DNA of 21,540 nucleotides from JBDTOX01 sp039933015 (GTDB lineage: Bacteria; Pseudomonadota; Gammaproteobacteria; Burkholderiales; Methylophilaceae). The position numbers were made by a program, and so were the translations under genes. Location: contig JBDTOX010000064.1 of the NCBI GenBank assembly GCA_039933015.1, forward strand, positions 1 through 21,540. The letters run 5' to 3'. This document shows, piece after piece, positions 15,959-21,540 of this stretch. Within the stretch, counting starts at the first letter, position 1. Every line of letters begins with the position of its first letter. A model generated the notes under the pieces. It was not told the DNA's origin. It saw only the letters and a list, made by a program, of their open reading frames with translations, and did no database searches.

Positions 15959-16366
15959 CTAATTCGTAATGTCGGCATTTTCATCCGCCCCGCCAGGCTT
16001 GCCATCCTTGCCTAGCGAAATGAGGTCGTATTCACGCTGCTCTCCGGGAATACGGTAAATATAGGGGTTGCCCCAAGCATCCAGCGGTACGGTTTTATCC
16101 AGGTAAGGCCCTTGCCATTTGGGCTCATTGGCAGGTGCCACTGTCAGTGCTTGCAGGCCAACATCCTCCGCCGGGTAATGCCCGGTATCAAGACGATAGA
16201 CATCCAGCGCCTTGGCAAGGGCAGCGATCTGCGCGCGCGTCGCCTTAACCTCTGACTTGCCTAATTGCGCAAAATACCGTGGTGCCACATAGCTCGCCAG
16301 CAGGCCGATGATGACCATGACAACCAGAAGTTCAAGTAGTGTAAACCCGCGTTGAGAAACCCTCAT
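15959..16366 (-). CDS. gspG: Major pseudopilin GspG
   Basis: This 135-residue protein is a canonical GspG. The short leader MRVSQRG is cut before FTLLELLVVMVIIGLLASYVAP, with Glu at mature position 5. The stalk (KSEVKATRAQIAALAKALDVYRLD) leads to the hallmark YPAEDVGLQAL, GPYLDKTVPLDAWGNPYIYRIPGE and the calcium-binding loop YDLISLGKDGKPGGADENADI. It should be the main building block of the periplasmic pseudopilus, processed by a prepilin peptidase not in this window. ATG 16366 is the only sensible start, though its ribosome binding site is weak. A strong terminator for the upstream gene lies 46 bp before it, so gspG probably has its own promoter in that short AT-rich gap. Confidence 0.95.
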   Translation of the reverse strand: MRVSQRGFTLLELLVVMVIIGLLASYVAPRYFAQLGKSEVKATRAQIAALAKALDVYRLDTGHYPAEDVGLQALTVAPANEPKWQGPYLDKTVPLDAWGNPYIYRIPGEQREYDLISLGKDGKPGGADENADITN

Positions 16367-16412
16367 GCTAGCACCATCTACTTTTTGTATTGGACTTGAT
16401 AAATTATGGCAG

Positions 16413-16442
16413 AAAAAAAGCCCCGGCAACTCGCTGGGGCTT
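16413..16442 (-). terminator. Intrinsic terminator between the HbpS-like gene and gspG
   Basis: Read on the minus strand, AAGCCCC pairs with GGGGCTT around an 11-base loop, and the stem runs straight into seven T residues. It lies 19 bases after the stop of the HbpS-like gene, so it should end that transcript before gspG. There is no U-tract in the plus direction, so it is one-way. Confidence 0.9.
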
Positions 16443-16460
16443 AATAAATAGTACTTTATA

Positions 16461-17249
16461 TTAATTACTGATTCCAAATGTCGCGCCACCTCCATTTGCC
16501 GCCAATGGATCATTAACGCCACACAACGGCTGCTGAAACAGGGCGGTAGGTGTTGCAACCAGGGCAAGGGCATCACTATTGGGCGTGCCATCCAGGCCAA
16601 GCGCAACACGCATACGCCAGGCAAAGGTATGGTCGCGGCAGGATGTGTCACCAGACGCACCTATAGCACCAACTTTGACACCTCCACTATACAACGCCAC
16701 CCCACCGCCAAACACGTTAACGCCACCAATGCGCTTGTTCTTGAGGAAATCAGCATTGGTTCCAACAGTGACAGGACTACCACCGTAGGCTACGCTGGCA
16801 TCTACCGGATTACTATGTTGCAAGCCATAGAGGCTGCCGCCAGGCAGAACTGCCACATAAAGTGCACCAGTCGAAATCGTCAAATTATCCAGACTAAAGG
16901 CATTTGCAGTGTTGGCTTTTTGTGCCGAAATAAGACGACTGCCCAGCCAAGCCTTATTACCAGCGGCCGCACCGGTGTTTGCCGCACCACTGTCAGTGGA
17001 GTAAACATGGCAAACCTTACCGGACACGTCTACCATGCTAGCCCACATAGGCAGGCCAAAACCAAAGCCATCGGTTTCCGTTGCAGCGCTATTGGCTGCA
17101 GCTTCAAACTGGGCTCGGGTTACAAGGCGGCAGCCAGCATTGCCATCACGACCATCACGACCATCATTGTCTGCGGTTGCCACGGTTGACGCCATCATCG
17201 TAGCACCGGTCACTACTCCCCAAATCGCCAAATAAAGTATCTTGTTCAT
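16461..17249 (-). CDS. Secreted HbpS/GlcG-family (heme-binding-type) protein
   Basis: This 262-residue protein has a signal peptide (MNKILYLAIWGVVTGATMMASTVATA, cut near residue 26) and a Asp/Gly-rich start (DNDGRDGRDGNAG). The body has HbpS/GlcG (PF03928) features: VTRAQFEAAANSAATE, DVSGKVCHVYSTD, KAWLGSRLISAQKANTANAF and the Gly-rich GGVNVFGGGVALYSGGVKVGAIGASGD. HbpS in Streptomyces binds heme outside the cell and feeds a redox sensor; many homologues have no known function. Cys40, Cys80, Cys204 and Cys243 could form disulfides in the periplasm. AGAGG lies 7 bases before ATG 17249. A terminator follows the gene and gspG comes next, so it may be cargo of that system. The family is a good match; heme binding is not shown. 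Confidence 0.85.
   Translation of the reverse strand: MNKILYLAIWGVVTGATMMASTVATADNDGRDGRDGNAGCRLVTRAQFEAAANSAATETDGFGFGLPMWASMVDVSGKVCHVYSTDSGAANTGAAAGNKAWLGSRLISAQKANTANAFSLDNLTISTGALYVAVLPGGSLYGLQHSNPVDASVAYGGSPVTVGTNADFLKNKRIGGVNVFGGGVALYSGGVKVGAIGASGDTSCRDHTFAWRMRVALGLDGTPNSDALALVATPTALFQQPLCGVNDPLAANGGGATFGISN
17143..17169. repeat. Three tandem 9-bp units coding Asp/Gly/Arg
   Basis: CCATCACGA occurs twice in tandem (17143-17160) and is followed by the variant CCATCATTG (17161-17169). On the coding (minus) strand it yields the DNDGRDGRDG stretch just after the signal peptide of the HbpS-like protein. It is a small, potentially slippage-prone repeat. Confidence 0.7.
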
Positions 17250-17308
17250 TTTGTTACCTCTTCTTTCACATAGTTAAGGAACACAAGTCACTCAATAACA
17301 ACAAAAAT

Positions 17309-17324
17309 TCGGCATTAATGCCGA
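17309..17324. promoter_or_regulatory. Perfect 16-bp palindrome, candidate operator
   Basis: TCGGCATTAATGCCGA is a perfect inverted repeat with no spacer. It lies 60 bp before the HbpS-like start codon on that gene's side of the intergenic region. A second TTAATGC follows 12 bp after the first. Size and symmetry fit a site for a dimeric regulator; the LuxR-type protein is an obvious candidate, but this is inference. Confidence 0.5.
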
Positions 17325-17464
17325 TGTTAATGCTACTTCTGCGATTTCCGGACCACAATACCTTGTTCAGGGTAGCCAGGGATGCACATTGTTTGCGTTA
17401 TCCCTCATGGCTTAAAAAGCATAAGTAACTGATAGATAAAACAATAAAATACGTATTGGCAGAA

Positions 17465-17493
17465 TTGCAGATTCTAAAATTTATCCTTATTAT
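17465..17493 (+). promoter_or_regulatory. Candidate sigma70 promoter of the LuxR-type gene
   Basis: TTGCAG (17465-17470) and TATTAT (17488-17493) are separated by exactly 17 bp. The -10 matches consensus at five of six positions, the -35 only at three. Transcription would start near 17500, giving a leader of about 90 bases that contains the CGATTAC repeats. Confidence 0.45.
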
Positions 17494-17532
17494 TTGTATC
17501 AATACACTGCTTTTAGCCCATAATCTGATCAA

Positions 17533-17557
17533 CGATTACGCGTATCGAATCGATTAC
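17533..17557. repeat. Direct repeat CGATTAC with an internal ATCGA-A-TCGAT inverted repeat
   Basis: CGATTAC occurs at 17533-17539 and 17551-17557, an 18-bp period close to two helical turns. Between and overlapping the copies, 17544-17554 reads ATCGAATCGAT, an inverted repeat around a central A. It ends 33 bp before the regulator's ATG, a position suited to autoregulation. Confidence 0.45.
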
Positions 17558-17590
17558 TTTCATTGATTGGTCAAGTCTGGAAAGTACACC

Positions 17591-18202
17591 ATGCCAATAG
17601 AAATGCTGAGGCAAGTGCTGAATCAACTGGGGCAAGCTACAGTAGTGGTGTCACACGATCTTGACGTGGTGTTTCTGTCCACATCCGCGCAAAACATACT
17701 CGACCAGGCGGACGGCTTGCTGGTCACCAGCAACCGGCTACAGACCAGCATGGCATTCGAGAACCGCCGCCTCAAGCAACTGCTGGATGAGGCCATACAT
17801 AGTTGCGCAAAAAATGGCGGGCGCAGTCCCGATGAAATAGATGTCGAAATGTACATCTCACGTCCATCCATGAAGCAGCCCTTGCATCTGCGCATGATGC
17901 CGGTCGTTCCCGCACATCCTGGATCTGCTGGATCCGGACAGGTCATTATTCTGATCCGCGACCTGGACGCAAATTGCAACGGTTTGAACAAGCGTCTGCA
18001 GGATAACTTTCATTTAACCCCGCGCGAATGCGAATGCGCTGTCATGCTCGCAGAAGGCCTGCCCTTATGCAAAATCGCGACACAAATGGCTATCAGCGAG
18101 CAAACCATCCGCCTGCATCTCAAGCACATGTTCATCAAAATGAACGTCAGCAAACAGCATGAACTAGTCGCCAAATTGCTGCACTTGCAGCGCATGCGTT
18201 AA
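17591..18202 (+). CDS. LuxR-family transcriptional regulator with PAS-like N-terminus
   Basis: From ATG 17591 the protein has 203 residues. Residues 141-203 are a LuxR/GerE helix-turn-helix: LTPRECECAVMLAEGLPLCKIATQMAISEQTIRLHLKHMFIKM. The N-terminal 130 residues look PAS-like (LGQATVVVSHDLDVVFLSTSAQNIL, then VIILIRDLD), without the phospho-acceptor pattern of a response-regulator receiver. It may therefore sense a ligand or redox state directly, or act with a partner. GGAAAG 6 bases upstream supports ATG 17591; a TTG at 17567 would add 8 residues. The gene is divergent from the HbpS-like gene and convergent with the helicase gene (18 bp between stops). Targets are unknown; the neighbouring gene and secretion cluster are likely candidates by position. 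Confidence 0.9.
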   Translation: MPIEMLRQVLNQLGQATVVVSHDLDVVFLSTSAQNILDQADGLLVTSNRLQTSMAFENRRLKQLLDEAIHSCAKNGGRSPDEIDVEMYISRPSMKQPLHLRMMPVVPAHPGSAGSGQVIILIRDLDANCNGLNKRLQDNFHLTPRECECAVMLAEGLPLCKIATQMAISEQTIRLHLKHMFIKMNVSKQHELVAKLLHLQRMR

Positions 18203-18208
18203 ATGCGC
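18190..18208. terminator. Weak hairpin at the end of the LuxR-type gene
   Basis: GCGCAT (18190-18195) pairs with ATGCGC (18203-18208) across a 7-base loop that contains the stop codon. It sits in the 18-bp gap between two convergent genes. No T-run follows in either direction, so it is at best a weak terminator. Confidence 0.3.
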
Positions 18209-18220
18209 CGGCCCAACCCG

Positions 18221-21200
18221 CTAACTCAGCTCGGAGAGTTTCCCCAGCACCAGAAAAAACACGGCTTTGCGGACCGGCAAGCCCTCGTCCTTGAATAGCG
18301 CGGCATAGCGCTCCAGTTGCGGCCGGTAGCGCTCAGCTTGTTGCTGCAAGACTGCCTCGGCGACACCTTCTCCGAGCCGTGCTGACTTGTAATCAATCAC
18401 CCAGCGCGTGCCATTTTCCACAAACGTCCGGTCCACCACGTGCTGTGTAATGTGCCTGCCGCTAACGGAGGCCAGCGCCAGTTCGCTTGCGGCCAACTCC
18501 CGGCTGCGCAGAATCCACTGACCGTCCGGGCTCTGTAGCGTCACCTGTAACGCGGTCAATACGCGTTGTGCGCCCTCGCTGGCTTCATCAGCATGATGGC
18601 CCTGCTGCTGCAGCCAATGCTTCATCGCTGGCTGCAAGCTGCTAATACGCGCTAAAGACCAGGATTCAACCCCGCTGCTCGCCATCATTTCCAGATACAA
18701 GTGGGCGAGCGTCCCGCAACTGGCGGCAAGACTGTCGGCCCCTGTTGCTAAAGTTGCGCTATCGTCATAAGACAGTGCCTGCGCATTTGAGGACACAACA
18801 TTCAACAGCTCGGGCATAGCCGGTTGGGGCAGGCGTACAAGCTGGGGAACAAACCTTGCCTCATCGGCAGCATCGCTGATGACCGCTTGCGGCATAGGCT
18901 CGGCACTGAGGTATGCATGGCCCACGCTATGCCACAGCAACTCCAGGAATGTATTGCCGGGGGCTTTGCGTTCACCCTTGCTATCGGGCTTGATAGCGCC
19001 TACCAGATGCAGGCGGCGTTCGGCACGGGTGGCCGCCACATACAACAGCCGGGCGGCTTCATTGGCGCCACGCTCCTGCTCCAGCCCCTGCAGATAATCA
19101 TAGACACTGGGCAGACCGTCGCGCTTGTGCCTGGGCCGCCATGGTGCGGCAATGAGCTGGCTATCGGCGCCTTCCACCAACACTTCTTCCCATAGCAATA
19201 ACGGTGCATCCTTGTTGCGCGGCGCGCGATGCAGGCCTGGCAGGATTACGGTATCGAATTCCAGCCCTTTTGATTTATGGATAGTCATGAATTGCAAGCT
19301 GTCATCAGCCTGCACGTCGGGCTCGGCATAGAGTTCGGCCATGGCGAGTTCCAGCTTCACCGGGTCAAAACTGCCTGCCGCGTCTATCTTTTCAACCAGG
19401 TCAAAAAATGCCTGTATATCGCGCACATCGCCTGCATCCCACAAACAATGCGGGCCGCCCAATTGCAGCCAGACCGATTCAATCCAGCGCCTGGTCGTCT
19501 GCCTTCCCTGATGGGCGTAGGCTTCGGCAAGTATGCCGCGCACATGCAGCAGGCGTTGGCGACCATCTGCACTCATGCGTGCCAGCCGCGTGTCATCCTG
19601 CAGCAAATGCCAGATGGTCGCATAGTGATCATCCGCGGCCAGCACGTGCATATCGGCCAGCGTCAGACCGCACCATGGTGCGCGCAACATCGCCAGCCAA
19701 TGCACACGGTCAGCGCGATGATGCAACGCCTTGGTAAGCGCCAGTATGTCTTGCACGGTTTGCCGCCCAGCCAGGGTTTCTATTTCTACCGCCTGGAATG
19801 TCATATGCGGGCGGTGACGGCGAATTTCGGCTACCAGTGCATGCAAGTGGCTACGAGCGCGCACCAGCACGGCAATCTTGCGCGGGGAATGATCAGGATG
19901 CGCCTGCACCCTTTCCTGCTCTATCAGGTCGGCGACATGGCGTGCTTCAAGCAGGGCAACATCATTACTACTGGCCTCACGCTCCACCACCAAGGGATGT
20001 ATCACGACGCCTTCTGCCGGCATGGCCGCACGCGTGGCAGCAAAGCGGCGATAGCTGATGGCGCCGTGCGTTTCGCTATCCTGCGACGGAAATACCTGTT
20101 GAAACGCGGCATTTACCCACTTCACCACTGCCGGGCTGGAACGATTGTTACGTGTGAGCTTTAACCGCTCCAGCTGGAGCTGCCCGATACCGTAGCGCGC
20201 AGCCTGCAGGAATAGCCCGACATCGGCCTTGCGGAAGCGGTAAATGGATTGCATGGGATCGCCCACACAAAAAAGTGTGCGGCCATCGCCGATTTCCCAG
20301 CCCTGGATCAAACGGCGCAGCAAACCGACCTGCGTCGGACTGGTGTCCTGAAACTCGTCCACCAGCAGATGCTGAATGCGGTAATCCAGTCGCAACGCCA
20401 GATCCGTCGGGCCGGCCTCGTCTTCCAGCGCCTGCTGTGCACGATGCGCGACTTCAACAAAATCGACCTCGCCTGCCTCCTGAAATACCGTCCATAAATG
20501 CGCCGCCGCCAGTTGCAGCAATTGCGCCAACGCCGCTACAATCTGCCAGGTATCTTCGTCACGACGCACCTCCGGCAATGTACCCAAGTGGGCTAATGGC
20601 TGGGCTGCCGGGATGGCGGCAATAATTTCCGCCAGTGCCTGTTTGTATGGCTTGGAGGCGTCCGTGGCGGGGAAACCAATTTTAACATTGACGCCCTTTT
20701 CCTTGCGCAACTCGCCAGCCTTGGTAAGCAGCAATTCGCAGACGCCACGCCACATCGGCAGCGCTTCCGGCGTTGCCGGGATAGGGGTTTCCCAATCCAG
20801 CAACAAAGCCACAGGATGGTCACACGGCAAATTGGAGGCCGCGTAACGCGCCACGGGCATGAGACGAGATTGCAGGCCGACATTCAGCACGGCCGCGGCC
20901 TGTTCCATATCGTGTTGCACGAGGTGGCGCAAGGCGGTTTCCGCTTCATCCTGCGGGGAATGTTGTCCGGCATGGTGCAGCCACTGATCGCGCCGCGCCA
21001 GCATGGCAGCCAGCAAGTCCGTCAGGCGCATCACATCGTTATCCAGATAGCGCAGCGCTGTTGTTACTGGCCCAGCACCTGACTCACCTACATCATCCTC
21101 ATCCTGCAACATGGCCAGCGCGCGGCGGGCTGCTTCGCGGTAATGCAGGCTGGCATCAGCGCTCACGCCTGGCTGGGCGCCGAACCGGCTCATCAGCGGC

Positions 21201-21540
21201 ATCTGGCGCGCCAGGTAACTGGACAGGGAGTCGATGGTATTGATGCGCAGACGGGCGGGCTGGGCAAGCAGGTTCCAGCCCAACTGCTCGGCGCGGGCCA
21301 GTGCCGGCAAGGCCAGATCATAGGTGACGCGCTTGTGAGGGCGGTCGGGGATTTCGCCTCTGGCCGCATTCTCCAGGCTATTCAGGATACGACTGCGCAT
21401 TTCCGCGGCGGCCTTATTCGTGAAAGTAATAGCCACGATTTCCTCTGGCTCATCCACCACAGATAGCAGCTTCAGGTAACGCTGCGTCAGCAGCTCGGTT
21501 TTGCCTGCGCCGGCCGGCGCTTCAATAATGAAAGATTCCA
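18221..21540 (-). CDS. UvrD/RecB/AddA-like helicase-nuclease, 5' end outside the window
   Basis: The 1105 visible residues run to the right edge with no start, in frame through ESFIIEAPAGAGKTELLTQRYL. That Walker A motif lies near the N-terminus of this family, so only about 10-20 residues should be missing. Superfamily 1A helicase motifs follow: AITFTNKAAAEMRSR (Ia), LLVDEFQDTSPTQ (II), FCVGDPMQSIYRFRKAD (III), MTIHKSKGLEFDTVILPG (V) and YVAATRAERRLHLVG (VI). The C-terminus has a RecB/AddA PD-(D/E)XK nuclease: GTLAHLYLE, VDRTF, WVIDYKSA and RPQLERYA. Such enzymes resect double-strand breaks for recombination with an AddB-like nuclease, commonly encoded next to it and probably just beyond the edge. 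The orthologue name (addA versus recB-like) cannot be settled here, so no symbol is given. Confidence 0.92.
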   Translation of the reverse strand, partial: ESFIIEAPAGAGKTELLTQRYLKLLSVVDEPEEIVAITFTNKAAAEMRSRILNSLENAARGEIPDRPHKRVTYDLALPALARAEQLGWNLLAQPARLRINTIDSLSSYLARQMPLMSRFGAQPGVSADASLHYREAARRALAMLQDEDDVGESGAGPVTTALRYLDNDVMRLTDLLAAMLARRDQWLHHAGQHSPQDEAETALRHLVQHDMEQAAAVLNVGLQSRLMPVARYAASNLPCDHPVALLLDWETPIPATPEALPMWRGVCELLLTKAGELRKEKGVNVKIGFPATDASKPYKQALAEIIAAIPAAQPLAHLGTLPEVRRDEDTWQIVAALAQLLQLAAAHLWTVFQEAGEVDFVEVAHRAQQALEDEAGPTDLALRLDYRIQHLLVDEFQDTSPTQVGLLRRLIQGWEIGDGRTLFCVGDPMQSIYRFRKADVGLFLQAARYGIGQLQLERLKLTRNNRSSPAVVKWVNAAFQQVFPSQDSETHGAISYRRFAATRAAMPAEGVVIHPLVVEREASSNDVALLEARHVADLIEQERVQAHPDHSPRKIAVLVRARSHLHALVAEIRRHRPHMTFQAVEIETLAGRQTVQDILALTKALHHRADRVHWLAMLRAPWCGLTLADMHVLAADDHYATIWHLLQDDTRLARMSADGRQRLLHVRGILAEAYAHQGRQTTRRWIESVWLQLGGPHCLWDAGDVRDIQAFFDLVEKIDAAGSFDPVKLELAMAELYAEPDVQADDSLQFMTIHKSKGLEFDTVILPGLHRAPRNKDAPLLLWEEVLVEGADSQLIAAPWRPRHKRDGLPSVYDYLQGLEQERGANEAARLLYVAATRAERRLHLVGAIKPDSKGERKAPGNTFLELLWHSVGHAYLSAEPMPQAVISDAADEARFVPQLVRLPQPAMPELLNVVSSNAQALSYDDSATLATGADSLAASCGTLAHLYLEMMASSGVESWSLARISSLQPAMKHWLQQQGHHADEASEGAQRVLTALQVTLQSPDGQWILRSRELAASELALASVSGRHITQHVVDRTFVENGTRWVIDYKSARLGEGVAEAVLQQQAERYRPQLERYAALFKDEGLPVRKAVFFLVLGKLSELS

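Larger units (their letters stand above)
17250..17590. other. AT-rich divergent intergenic region
   Basis: This 341-bp region separates the divergent HbpS-like and LuxR-type genes. It is more AT-rich than the flanking genes. It holds a perfect 16-bp palindrome, a duplicated TTAATGC (17315-17321 and 17327-17333), a good sigma70-like promoter toward the regulator, a duplicated CGATTAC, and both ribosome binding sites. I found no convincing minus-strand -35/-10 pair for the HbpS-like gene and no open frame that looks real. Confidence 0.7.

Noticed and set aside
16367..16412. Possible gspG promoter (CATAAT with TTGCCG inside the terminator)
   Set aside because: The spacing is only 15 bp and the -35 lies in a stable terminator stem. 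A promoter probably exists in this gap but I cannot place it.
17454..17470. Sigma54-like pattern TTGGCAGAATTGCAG before the LuxR-type gene
   Set aside because: The GG-to-GC distance is too short for a -24/-12 promoter; TTGCAG fits better as a sigma70 -35.
19277..20164. A 295-codon plus-strand open frame opposite the helicase gene
   Set aside because: It is antisense to conserved helicase sequence and its translation matches no family I recognise.
1..21540. CRISPR arrays, tRNA/rRNA genes, insertion sequences, phage genes, toxin-antitoxin pairs
   Set aside because: I saw no spaced repeat array, no tRNA or rRNA signature, no transposase or integrase motif and no terminal inverted repeats. By-eye reading could miss a degenerate remnant.

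Overview
The window looks like a chromosomal segment from a Gram-negative bacterium, most likely a betaproteobacterium; Nitrosomonadales-type lineages are my guess, and rank below class is not secured. The basis is the housekeeping order yhdP end, nitrilase-like amidohydrolase, tldD, the style of mfd and dedA, an outer-membrane secretin, and fairly even, moderately high GC. I see no rRNA, tRNA, insertion sequence, phage gene or CRISPR array.

Left part (1-7286, + strand): the last codons of a probable yhdP, a carbon-nitrogen hydrolase, the metalloprotease tldD, a small DUF2934 protein with a Lys/Ala-rich tail, the transcription-repair coupling factor mfd, and a DedA-family membrane protein.

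Centre (7252-16366, - strand): a compact type II secretion / type IV pilus hybrid cluster. Read 5' to 3' it runs gspG (major pseudopilin), gspF (inner-membrane platform), gspE (ATPase), four small assembly genes resembling PilM, PilN, PilO and PilP/GspC, a TPR-secretin lipoprotein (GspD), and three more prepilin-like proteins. From gspF to the last pseudopilin every gene overlaps the next by 1-26 bases, so the set is probably one translationally coupled operon. No prepilin peptidase, retraction ATPase or recognisable gspH/I/J/K is in the window, so peptidase must come from elsewhere. The cluster end overlaps dedA tail to tail by 35 bp.

Next to it (16461-18202): a secreted HbpS/GlcG-like protein with a signal peptide and four cysteines, closed by a strong intrinsic terminator just before gspG, and a divergent LuxR-type regulator across a 341-bp AT-rich intergenic region holding a perfect 16-bp palindrome, short repeats and a plausible sigma70 promoter. 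The secreted protein is a natural candidate cargo of the secretion system, and the regulator a candidate controller; both are inferences from position.

Right part (18221-21540, - strand): most of a UvrD/RecB/AddA-like helicase-nuclease whose start lies beyond the right edge.

The most interesting material is the hybrid secretion cluster with its adjacent exported protein and regulator. The machine's families are known; the specific assembly, its cargo and its control are not evident from any gene I can name with certainty.
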